Source of the DNA: Stylonectria norvegica
Taxonomy: Eukaryota; Ascomycota; Sordariomycetes; Hypocreales; Nectriaceae
Length of the DNA: 64,000 bases
Reading direction: 5' to 3'
NCBI GenBank assembly: GCA_014621405.1
Contig: JAANBC010000011.1
Coordinates: forward strand, 103,647 to 167,646
Both the position numbers and the translations under genes were made by a program. Under the pieces are notes generated by a model. That model did no database searches. It had not been told where the DNA came from and was given only the letters and a program-made list of their open reading frames with translations. Below are positions 20,760-31,592 of the stretch, piece after piece. Position 1 is the stretch's first letter, and every line of letters begins with the position of its first letter.

Positions 20760-22291
20760 TCAAAATACAATGGCAAACTTCCATCCTGTCTGGTGTATTC
20801 TTGCAGCCACAATGAACGTCGTGCCTACGAGGCAGAATACACCGGCGAAGATCTTGATGCCTAGGAAGCCGCCCGGGCCAGAAATAATGGCACCATTGAT
20901 GGGGTTCGTGGTCAGTCCGCCGATTGAGGATATGAAGAAGGTGATTCCCGTGCGGAATCCTATCTCAGGGAATGGGGAGATCTGCATGATCAAAGGTGCG
21001 ATCAAGGAGACGTAGGCGCCGGAGCAGAAGCCAAAGAGGGCGGCAAAGGCGATGATGCCTCCGGTAGTGCTGCAAGGAATCCACAGAGCGAGAATCCATA
21101 TTCCCGTCAAGTAGCAAACAACAATGAAGATGTTGTAGCGTCCAACCTTGTCGCCCATGACACCCGAGAAGATACGGCCAAACATACTGGCGGCGTTGAG
21201 GATAGAGAGGAGGTACTGCGCCAAATTAGGATCCATGCCGACTTCGATAGCCTGGACCGGGAGGTAGTTGATCGGAACATAGATGCCGTAGGTGAAGAAG
21301 AAGAAGCCCAGCATAACGAGAACGAACTGAACCTCATGGAAAGGCTTGAGGAGAAGGGTCGTAGTCATCTTCTGGGGCTTGGGTGTGTGGAAGTTTCGCA
21401 CGGTGAGATTTGCAACTACAAGCAAGCCGAGAATGAGAAAGGCGCAGATGCGCATTGCCCATCCGTAGCCAACCTCGCGGATGAGACGGCTAACCATGAT
21501 GGGAAAGATGACACCCCCGAGACTTGAACCGGTTGAGAGAATGCCAAAGGCAGCTCCGCGACGAGTGCTAAACCAGCCTCCAATGGTGCTCAAAGCTAAA
21601 TAAGTCAGTACGAATGGATACAATGGTGAGGAGCAGGTGGAATATACCAGGTTGGAAGATGGCAGAAACGCCAATGGCAGAGCAAACGCCCTGTGCGAGG
21701 AGGACTTGGTAGTATTGTGTTGCGAGCGAAGTCATCATCAATCCAAAGACATGCAAAAGACTTCCACCAAAGAGAAGCCATCGCGGACCGTATTTATCAG
21801 TCAGCACGCCGATTATAGGTCCCTTAAAGAGTAAGTACTTGGGTGACATGCAGGGAAGCTAATAAGTGGCAACTCACCATAGCCATCATGAAGAAAATTT
21901 GCAGTGAAGGGATCCAGGAAATGGTGCTGGCAGAGTAGTTGCTCAGCAAATCCCGTTGGTAGTACTCCTGGAAAGCGCCAATGCCTGCGGAGAATCAGTA
22001 TTCGATGCCTTCGGGAGTCAAGTATTGCGGCTGGAACATACTGTTGATCCAGCCGAAGCTGCAGAAAGAAGTGCACCATGCTCCAAGAACGACGAGCCAA
22101 GCAACGAGGCCACCATCGGGCGCATCCGTGTGAGGATTGAAGGCAGGCGGCGCCTCATCATCTACGCCGGCCTTTTCAAGAGTCGAAGGGTCGTCGGTTA
22201 AATTACCATTGTGGTCTTCTCTAACGTGTTGGAGAGTCTTCTCTGTCATCTGTGAGTCCGCGGACGATACTAGGTTCTCGTTCTTCGACAT
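20760..22291 (-). CDS. MFS transporter, monocarboxylate-permease type (second copy in window)
   Basis: There are four exons: 22291-22042, 21984-21878, 21822-21648 and 21595-20760. The introns (57, 55 and 52 bases) have GTATGT, GTGAGT and GTATAT donors and restore FGWINS-IGAFQEYYQRD, FFMMAM-GPIIGVLTD and AIFQP-ALSTIGGWF. The product is 455 residues. I chose the ATG at 22291 (MSKNENLV); an in-frame one exists at 22327. The acidic N-terminal tail, APDGGLVAWLVVLGAW, GWFSTRRGAAFGILSTGSS and twelve membrane segments are typical of MCT-type permeases. It probably carries a short organic acid at the plasma membrane. It shares a 1.2-kb divergent promoter with the Zn2Cys6 gene at 23536. It is not a recent duplicate of the 10041 gene, since intron positions and sequence differ. 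Confidence 0.93.
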
Positions 22292-23535
22292 GTTGGTTGT
22301 CGATTCCCGTATGGAGGAGTAAAGCAAGGGAGATGAAAGACTCAGTAGGCATCAAGGGCGCTACCGAAAGAACTCCCGGGGTTTAAATGGACCAACAAAT
22401 CGAGCAACTCGGTTGTTGAAGAAACAGATACGAAGATCGAGAGAGATCGTGGCATCGCATTTGTAATAAGTACAACCAGGAGGGGGTCTGCTCGGCCGCT
22501 ACCGCGCGCCCTTTGGACGGTGAAACTGGAGCCAAAGAGTCAGCTCTCGACCGAAGGATCTGCACTTCGGCGGGGAAAACAGCAAGAGGCCGAGCTGGGG
22601 AGCCCGGCGTGCCTTTCTTGTTGTGCTTCTGAGTTCCGAAAAGCAGATTTGACTAAGTCTTCGGTCTCGGTCACTATATATGAGCCGTCCCCGAAACCAT
22701 CTTTATGATGATGATTTCTCTTTAAGTGATACGTAGGATTTAGTCGTGGAAACCTCGAAGAATAATCTAGACTATGGGGTCCGAAGGCGAAACTTGAAAT
22801 GACGTTTGTAATCTTGCTATTGTAAAGGGTTGTTCCTTCGTCCCCTCCTCTCGAAGATCGACACCCCAGATGCCATGATGCATTATGCGGGAAGCCGAGC
22901 TGGGCATAAGTTTTTGTCCGTAGCGTCATATCAACTGGTCTTTACTCTCAACTTCGGTTACCAGCGGTAGATAGGATCTTTATGCCGACTGTAAACTCCA
23001 ATTCTGAGTACGTATACTGTATTATATTGGTATCTCATCTTATGATCAGTCGATGATATGACGACGAACAACATCTTGCACTCACCCGGCTGCTTGATTT
23101 TATTGAACAGCACTGGGCAACATTACAGTCAAGCCGAGCTGTGGGTCTCGGCAGGTTAATCACTGTCAAACGCCATTCCCGAAGTCGCGAAGACTCCTAG
23201 ACAGGGGCTAACGAGGGAGACTAACCGAAAACATGGGAATAAACAACCCTTCATCGCGGGGCCGTCTGCGCGCGACTAGAGAATTAACAGCGGGAATGAC
23301 GGCAATGAGTCAGCCGGTGGCTTCGGCTCTTTACAAATTACGTTCTGTCACGGCCATGGCGTCGGCCTCGCTCCTTATACTCAGGCCGAAGCCGAAGCAC
23401 AGTTCCCAATGCGAGGACGACCCTAAAGTTACATTTTGACTTCACAGACTCGGCTCCGGGAGGCTCTCCATCATTGTTCGTGTGGCACCGCATTCTCACT
23501 TATTAATCCCTGAAGCCGCATGATAATCGTGTTCC
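22292..23535. promoter_or_regulatory. Shared divergent promoter with repeated GCCGAGCTG motif
   Basis: This is 1.24 kb between a divergent transporter and its neighbouring Zn2Cys6 gene. The nine-mer GCCGAGCTG occurs three times, at about 22589-22597, 22894-22902 and 23133-23141. AGCCGAG in the other orientation is near 23450, and CGG-rich relatives are near 23147, 23323 and 23386-23397. CGG half-sites are what Zn2Cys6 proteins bind, so these are candidate operators for the adjacent regulator. No gene was found inside. Confidence 0.5.
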
Positions 23536-25686
23536 ATGTCCGACCACGCGCGACCCCCGTCGTCAGGCCGTCGGGCAGAACGATCTTGTGTCATCTGCCA
23601 CCGTCGCAAGGTCCGATGCGACAAGAAATCGCCGTGCTCTCAATGTACTCGGGGTAATCTGTCATGTGTATACCCCCAGGTCACGCACCCGGTCCGCCGG
23701 CTGCGGAAAACCACCATGACTGATGTCGCTACTCGGATATCTCTGCTTGAGAAGACCATCATCGCCGTCACCAACGACCACGAAACACTCGTGCCCGCCG
23801 GATCCTTGAGCAGTCGAAATACTACCCCATTGACAACGACGATCAACACTCCCCTCCATGAGCGCACAACCCAGCCTCCTGGCTCTCCTTCCAGCTTTGA
23901 TCATGAACAAGACGACACAAGCTCTAGCCATGGCATCTTGCTCAGCAAGGGATCTTCCAGTCAGTATTTCAATGAAGTCTTGCTTTCCCATGTTATCGAG
24001 CAGGTATTTCTAAATCCCATGAGCCACCCGAGCGTATACGATCTCTAATGGACATACTATAGGAGCATGATCTTCGATCAGCCCTGGCAACACCGACGAG
24101 CGAATCTCCTGGGCCACCAAGGACGACTCAGACCTTCGCCTCGCCCTTCAATCCAATGGGTATTCTGTCGGCGCAATGTTTTGCACGGCCTGTTTCAAGC
24201 TATCACCCACGCAAACTCACAGCGGTGAACCTGTGGAAATACTTTGTAGACTATGTCGACCCTCATGCAAAAGTCCTTCATATGCCTACCGCTGAAGTCA
24301 TCCTTTATACGGTCGTGGACGATCCGGCCCGCGCATCACCCGAGGACTTGGCACTCTGCTTTGCCATTTATTATGCCGCGACAATCACACTAGATCCTGC
24401 CGACATCCCAAGTGTCTTGATGAACGACGAGAGGAGCGAATGCCTGCATCAGTTTAAAAATGGGCTGGAGCAGGCATTGGCCCATGCTGACTTTCTGGAG
24501 AACCCAACTGTCACTTCTTTGCAGGCAGTTTCCATCTATCTAGTCAGTCGCATGACCCCCAAAAAATTGCGTAGTACTAACTTCGCGTCAACAGACTGGT
24601 TTACGGGTCTACAACTCCAGTCGTAGTATCTGGACGCTGAACGGTCTAGCAATCCGGGCTGCACAGTCAGTTGGCCTGCACCGTGATGGAAAACGGCTAG
24701 GACTTTCTGCATTCGAGTCTGAAATCCGTCGACGCCTCTGGTGGAGCTTCCTTGCTCGTGACGGAAGAGCTGCCGAGGACTACGGTATTCAGAGCACATC
24801 CAACCCGGCCCTGTTGTCGGGCGTAGACCTACCTCTCAATCTCGACGACAACGACCTTTATCCCGAAATGACGGCCCTCCCAAAACCTCGCGCTGGCTGG
24901 ACTAGGATAACGCTCACTCTGGCCAGTATCGAGATAGCTCGAGCATGGGGTCGCATCTCACAGCTGGGCTGGTCTTCGACCGAACCTCCTCGAGAAGAAG
25001 TTCGCGCCGAGATGGTCAGCCAACTCAACAGCCGAATGAACGAGATGCTGCAGCTCTGTAATCCAGTCATCCCACAGCAGATGGTGACCATGGAGATTGC
25101 TCGCTTTATTGCGCGGAAGCTTGACTTTGTGACGCGCCAGCAGTTCCGGACTATCAACCAGCCCCTTAACCCCGAGTCCTTTTCCACCGAGGACACTCTC
25201 CTTGATGCTGTACGGTTACTTGAAGATGCGAGAAAAATATGGAGCAACGAACTGCTCCGACCTGTTGGCTGCTCTATGCGATCTTTCCCGCAATATCATA
25301 TCATGCTTTATATCCTATGGCACCTGTGTGCACAACCTCCAGGACCGAACACGGACCATGCTCTGGCCACGGTGGAGTATCACATTGAATCAGTAAGAAC
25401 GTTAGACACACGAGCGATTCATGGTCCGAAATGGTCCGTCCTTATGGCCCTGAAAGACAAGGCCGTGGCGCGGGCAAGCCATCGAGGTCTCCAACGTACT
25501 GACCGTACGGGGAGAAACGGGACGCAGTTGACTCCTGGCGCCTCAGAGCCCAGTGGGGATTTCTCGACCGTTCCCGCAGTTTTGGGCGATAGCGAGATGG
25601 AACGGTTTGCTTCTACGTTACCTGATTGGAACACTCTTCTGCAGGACTTTCAATTAGACTCAACGGACTATTCCGTGTTTCTTTAG
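23536..25686 (+). CDS. Zn2Cys6 transcription factor with fungal-specific domain
   Basis: There are three exons: 23536-24003, 24063-24542 and 24595-25686. Introns 24004-24062 and 24543-24594 (the second with a perfect TACTAAC branch point) restore VIEQ-EHDLRS and VSIYL-TGLRVYNSS. The product is 679 residues. The zinc cluster lies at residues 18-44 with pattern C-x2-C-x6-C-x5-C-x2-C-x6-C (CVICHRRKVRC, PCSQCTRGNLSC). A short coiled-coil-like helix (ATRISLLEKTI) follows, as is usual for dimerisation. A Ser/Thr-rich linker and the fungal_trans signature GLAIRAAQSVGLHRDG then EIRRRLWWSFLARD come next. It is nuclear and probably controls the divergent transporter at 20760-22291. The first ATG fits well because the cluster begins 17 residues later. 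Confidence 0.93.
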
Positions 25687-26362
25687 AGGAAAGGACCTGC
25701 TCGCCCAACCCCGATCCATTTGACTGTTTTCAAATCTTATACCCTTTTTTGTTGTGCACTTATCTAGATACAGAATCAATGATTGCGTTGGAATAACCCA
25801 TCCCAAGCATGACCACAACATGACCATAACATGACAGAAAAAGCTTGACGGGCAGATGTCAATAGTATCTAGGACTGATTACCCTCACAAAAATATTATC
25901 TTGTTTATGATGAGTGTGGATGAATGTGGTTTACCACTATTACAGTTGAGTAGATATGGGCATTGGCTAGCATATTGGAATGTTTAGCATGGTTAACTAC
26001 TTAGTATTATATGCTAGCTTCCCTTGGGTGGCTTTCTACAAATTACGTAAACGTCATTCTGCATGATAAAGTCGTGGGTTTCTACAGGAGCTACGAAGCA
26101 GTCGTCTTCAGCTGTGTTCACGACAAGTCTGAGAAGACTTCGTTTTCAGCAAACCTCAACAAAGATAGGGGAAAGTTGGCTAGTTTTGATGTATCTATGA
26201 AGCTACTTCTAGGTCGCGCGCTTTGCGGCAGTTCCTTGGACTGCGCACAACAGTGACAACATTACTTTGCAACCCTCTAACAAGAGGTGGCATCTTCGAG
26301 GCAATGCGGTATACTGCGGTAAGCCATAACCCAAAACCTTAAGAGTGATGTAGCTCAGACAC
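25687..26362. other. Intergenic, AT-rich
   Basis: This holds the 3' region of the regulator and the 3' region of the convergent hydrolase gene. An 81-codon frame at 26011-26256 has no recognisable features. Nothing else is seen. Confidence 0.5.
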
Positions 26363-27246
26363 CTAAGCTTCTCCAGGCAAGAGTGTTCCATTGTTCACAG
26401 CGGCGAAGTGGTTTCTGGTGATAAAGCCGGAAGCCGGGTAGTACTGATCGATCCAAGGAAGCAACTCAGCTGCGCCAGGGGTGTTCCTCCAATCGCGCGC
26501 CAGATCGCAAAGAATGGAGAAGAGACTAACGATTTGGACACCGGCTCGAGCCATTCGGTCGTTGGAAATATCGCGAACTAATGCCGTGTTGGTGCCGGAA
26601 GCTTCAGCGTTGGCCCAAACCGAGTATCCGGCCTCGCGAAGAGAGAGGGCCAGAAAGGTGGCGCACACATCAGTGGTGATACCGGCCATGATGATTTGCG
26701 TCTTGTTTGCGGCCTTGACAGCATTGCGGAAGTCAGAGTTGTCCCACGCGTTGACTTCACCTTGACGGTGAATGTAGGGGGCCGACGGGTACATGGCCGT
26801 GATCTCGCGCACAACCGGGCCGTTGGGGCCTGCATATGTCAACTTTTGTCGGGTGCCAAACTGAAGTGAAGGATGCATACCAGTCTCAGCAGAGCTTGTC
26901 AAGATGACGGGGAGGTCGAAAAGCTTCCCTATGGCGGCGTGTGCCAAAATCTGTGTTTTGTAGAGGGTGGGTTCAAAGTCTCTGACCGATTCGTACAGTC
27001 CCTCCTGTATGTCAACGACGAGGAGAAGCTACTTGTTATCAGCTCGATTGCAAAAACCGGAATATGGACGATAGTACATACAGCATCGGTCTTGTCAAGT
27101 CTTTCGAATTTGTAGCCTGTGGCGTGTCAGTTGGAGATCGTTGAACGTCGGAGAACAGGAAGTGACTGCAGAGGGGACTGCGCACTATTATCGGCAACGG
27201 CAACGGCCGAGAGCAAGCCTAAGGCGACGCAAGAGGGGACCTTCAT
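26363..27246 (-). CDS. Secreted isochorismatase-like (YcaC-type) cysteine hydrolase
   Basis: The model has three exons: 27246-27186, 27116-27082 and 27028-26363 (253 residues). Intron 27081-27029 (GTATGT) joins LDKTDA to LLLVVDIQEG. Intron 27185-27117 (GTGCGC donor, CTGAC branch point) joins the signal peptide exon to SYKFERLD. The catalytic Asp is in VVDIQEG and the nucleophile Cys in GITTDVCATF. The RQGEVNAWDN stretch places it with YcaC-like members rather than true isochorismatases. The first exon encodes MKVPSCVALGLLSAVAVA, a good signal peptide, so the enzyme is probably exported, which is uncommon for this fold but seen in fungi. Substrate is unknown; amide or nitrile-derived hydrolysis is the family's range. 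The third exon alone is certain; exon 1 is inferred from splice signals. Confidence 0.85.
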
Positions 27247-28935
27247 TGCAATTCGAGAAAAGACAGTCGAAGAATTTGGATGATCAAGTTGACACTGCTG
27301 TCCTGGAAGAGAGTGTTTGGATAGCGGAGGGAAAGAAGAGGGATCAAACTGCGGGCTGTTGTAACTTTTATACCTCTAAAGCTTGTTCGGCTCATGTTGC
27401 CAATTCAAAGCAGAACAGGAGCAAAGTCATTGAAAACTCTCGTTGACACAAATTTGAAATCATTGCTAATACATCAGGAGCGTCATAATCCATACCAAAG
27501 CATTTGACAGCATAAGGTAAGCAAGCAGTGCACCCCTGGCATGCTTGGCAGAAGGATTGCTTCACGGCCCTAAGAGGTAGCCGCATAAAGCTCAGCCCAG
27601 GCAGTTAGACAGAGCTGCTAATTTTCTCGAACTTGGTAACCGAGTCACTGATCTGAAATGTGCTATCTGAAGGTTGCCGTCCAAGAGATCAGTCCACGAT
27701 GTTTTTAAGAGCTCTATTCGTTGTCGCAAGAGAACGCTACTCCTCCGAGCTTTTGCGTCACCAAAAACATGAGTGTGTGGAGGCCAGGTTTACAAAGAGA
27801 CATACGCCTGCCCATTGAACGTATTTCAATTGAAAGCGTCGCAGTTAATAGAAGACCCCTTAAATGTTAAGGCAGCCTTCTGCTTGACAGTAAGGGGTGT
27901 TGCGAGAACTGTTGCGACATTGCGGGGCCCCGGGGGGGGTTCTGTTCTTGATACCAGACAGCAGCCGCGGTTGCGGGGCGCCGGTTCTTTAGTTGCGATG
28001 CCCTGGGCGCTATCAGCGTTGATTGGGTAGAAGTTGTTTGTTTCTCTTTTCGGTCTGAAGGCTACTACGTGATAAAACCTTTTCCGCGCGAACGGACAAT
28101 TCTACCTGCGCGAGCAGTACGTATCATTATAGCACTCTGATTATCGTGATGCGCGAGGCCCGTAATTACGAGACTTGTTGTTACGGAAGGTCTGATATGT
28201 TACGTAGTCTAGTTTTGAGAAGTCGGGCTTAAGGTATAAGCTGCGTAAAGCTGTGAGCCCGCTTTGCCTAGGTAGTCACGATCCCATTGCTGCTTACTTG
28301 TAGACTATGCCCGCATCTTTCTCCTGCTATGAGGGTTCCAATTTGGTGCCTGATTAGCGAATTCAAGGGTTTCAGATCGTGCTGGAATTATTTCAACGCT
28401 TGCGGCCTCATACAGTCAGTCCACTGCGACCGTTGGCCCCAAAGCCGCAAACGTGCATGGCTCGGAAATAAGTCTGCCCCGCCATTGTTCGTTTCAAACG
28501 AATTGATAGGGGTATTCGTACGTACCTATTTAGTTACTGCCACACGACCGAGATTTAGCGTCTCTTTTATCGATGTTTCGGCGCCATGGATCGTATAATA
28601 ATTTAACGAGATGACCAGCAAGATTCATCTGGGCTATCTTCAACACCAACAGTTGTTGGGCGGATCACGCAAAGAAAAAAAATCACCTGACTTCAAGGTG
28701 GGTGACAATCATTGGATCTCACCGCGCTTCACGTGGTCCCCACTCCCCATTCTCCGTGTCAGACATTCTGCAGCCCTCCATCTTGAGCATCGCGTCACTG
28801 CATCGCCGAGCGACACCGCCGAGCGTCTACCTGCGTGGCGCATTTCATCCCTCCCTCCCTCCCTTGCCTTGCCTTCCTTGTCTTGCAACACCTTTGCGTA
28901 CTCGCACACAAGACAAGGTGCGTGCCAGTCGCACC
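27247..28935. other. 1.7-kb gene-free interval
   Basis: There is no convincing gene. The stretch 27900-28100 includes a G-run (GGGGCCCCGGGGGGGG) and GCGG-rich bits. From 28690 the sequence becomes pyrimidine-rich (CCCTCCCTCCC near 28850), which fits the promoter and leader of the glycosyltransferase gene. Confidence 0.5.
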
Positions 28936-30070
28936 ATGTACGCCAACATGGCCCCCTGGCTTGACATTCTCAAGGCGCGACTGTCTCAGCGACTCGCCGT
29001 CATCGCCCTCGCCGCCATCTTCTCGACGGGCTTCCTCCTCGTCCTCGTGCGCCTCGACACACCGAGCCAGCTGCTCGAGCTGGGAAAAGGCGCCTTTGGC
29101 TCGCGCCCGACCATCCAGACATGCGCCAGTCTCAACCAGACATGGGGCCCGGTGCGGCTGCAGGCCTCGCAAGACAAGTACACAGATCTATTGGATGACA
29201 AGTTTACGTATGTTTCGCAATTACACCTACAATCAATTTCCTTCCTCGTTGTCGCCTCTCGGAGGAATCCCATCGACCTGACTTAAGCAGCTGCTGACCA
29301 GAGAGACCCATCGCAGAATCGCCATGCAAACGTACCATCGCCCCAAGGAACTCAACGAAACCCTCGACGCCCTCCTCGTCGAAGAAATCCCGTCCCTGCT
29401 CGAGGTCGTCATCGTTTGGAACGACGTCAAGACCGATCCGCCGCACGATTTCGTTTCCCATCACGGCGTCAAAGTTCGCTTCCGCGCTTCGCCGCGCAAC
29501 AGCTTGAACCAGAAGCTGTGGCCCGATCCCGAGTACCGCACCAAAGCCATCCTACTCTCCGACGACGACGTCTACTACCACCCGCACGATTTGGAATTCG
29601 CTTTCCAGTCGTGGCGCAAATTCGGCCAGCTGAGGCTGACTGGCGCCCTCGCCCGCTGTTCTTCGATAGACAAGAACGGAGGATGGTCATACACTTTCTG
29701 CTCCAACAGTGAAGCCGAGGACGTTTACTCCATGGTTCTCACCAACCTGGCATTTGCCCACATCTCCCTCCTCGACTATTACTCTTCGGACGATCCCGTC
29801 ATGATCCAGATACGAGAATACGTGGATAAGCATTTCAACTGCGAAGACATCGCCCTAAACTACATGACCTCGATGCTCACCCGCTCTGGTCCTCTACTGG
29901 TCACCGGTCGGGAGCAGTACTACAACTTTGTTCCTGCAAAGGGCATCAGCACAAGGCCGGGACACATGACAGCTAGAAGCAAATGCCTCAACGACTTTGC
30001 TCGCATCTTCAGCTGTATGCCCTTGGTGAACGAGACTGCGCATATTCAACGTGGTGTTGTCATATTATAG
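28936..30070 (+). CDS. GT64-type (exostosin-like) glycosyltransferase, type II membrane protein
   Basis: There are two exons, 28936-29207 and 29317-30070, with a 109-base intron (GTATGT...CAG) joining DDKFT to IAMQTYHRPKEL. The product is 341 residues. The ATG at 28936 is followed by a short cytoplasmic tail and one membrane anchor at about residues 20-39, so the catalytic domain would face the Golgi/ER lumen. The domain shows the sugar-nucleotide metal motif LSDDDVYYHP and the late conserved block HFNCEDIALNYM, both typical of family 64 (EXT-like N-acetylhexosaminyl/GlcNAc transferases). NETA and NQTW are possible glycosylation sites. The acceptor in fungi is not known. There is an in-frame extension upstream of 28936, but it has no signal or family features. 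Confidence 0.9.
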
Positions 30071-31592
30071 ACTAGGTGGCCGAGGAGTTCCGCGGTTGGA
30101 TTCGGTTTTGCATGGACGGCGCTTGGGACGGTTTAGATCCGGCTTCTGGTTTACGGGACCAATGATAGATTTGTTAATTACCTTATACCTTGTCACATCA
30201 CATAGAACTGTATCTTCTTATAGACTTGCTACAATCTGAGACATCTGTTTCGATAATAGATGTTTTAGTGCATGCGGGACACATAATGCTTAATCGTGTT
30301 GCCGTCCGCCGCCGACGCCATCGCCGTAGTGCTTGGCTTTCCCTATCACGGTAAAGTTAGAGCAAGTAATAGATGAGAGGTTGCATGTAGCCTCATTACC
30401 TGGCCTACATGAAACATCATGGGTAGACTTAGTGGGCGATTCACAAACTTTCTTTTCCGGCACAATGTCTAACCTTCAACTTCGCACAAAGCAAACTCAG
30501 CACCACTCTTCACAACCGCTGTCTGCAAAAACTCGAAGCAACGAACGCTGAGGAACGCCGAGGGGTTACCGTGTAGCGTACGGGGCTGGGGGAAGACACC
30601 GTACACACTCAACATGAGGGGATTCTAATGCCTAATTAAATACCAAAATAAGTCGCTGAACTACTCCCTAATTAAATCCCGATAATAACATCTAATGTGG
30701 GATATCATCTCCTTAATGATTGAAAGATCCAACCATGCTATACCGGATTCAAAGGGCGACGCTCTACTGTGAAAGAGGCTTGGCTGGTGTTGGCTATCGA
30801 GAAAGTCATCAGTCCACCGAACATCGGGCGTTTCCGATGGATGCCACGTAAATAAATAACAAGCTATGTGGCTGCTAACCGTTGGAAGGGGGCGTCAAGG
30901 AAATTCAATAGCGTACCTATTTCGAATGGAGCGGCGTAGCGACCTCGATTGGGGCGTCGAACCAGCAAGCCACTGCCGCTATCAATAAATGCCCGGAAGC
31001 TAGTCCGATCCCAGATTGATTTCACGGCGACGGATTTGATGCGGTTTCGTGGAAGCTTGTACTGGCTTCTTCAGAGCGAAAGAGCTGTTGCTCCCATAAA
31101 CCATCTCGCCTGCCATTTGCGGCGGTATCATGAGATTTGACGCAACCATCTGCTACATTGGACATTGGAGCGACGCTCAGGATCAATGGGACTGGTGCAG
31201 CTCTTCAAAGCCGGAAGCTCAGATCCATTGTTAGCGTGGGAATATCACATTTTCTATTGAAAAGGCCGAAAGCTGCCAGGGACCCCCTACCAACACCCCT
31301 GAATGACTTCCATTTCGAGCTCTTCAGCTTCGAGAACTTCAGTCTAGAACGAGGCCGATCAAGACCTTGTTGCTAGTTCAGCGCTTAAGTAGCTTCAACC
31401 TGTCGATAGTTTGGCTTCTTTGGCTTCAAGTGTCATGGGGAATAGAAGGCATATTGAAGGCGTGGTATTTCAATTCCTCGTTCCGTGGTTTCGTGCGGCG
31501 CTCTTTAATACCATGTTCCCCATACTCTTTTCTGCCGGACACTGCTCTTTTGTCGCCCCTGGAAATCACAACGTTTCATCCCACTGGTAAAC
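30071..31592. other. 1.5-kb intergenic, no gene recognised
   Basis: Short frames here (for example 30333-30551 and 30949-31140) show no protein-family features. The stretch 31377-31592 is in frame with part of the next gene, but the signal peptide start at 31593 makes it leader or promoter. Confidence 0.5.
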
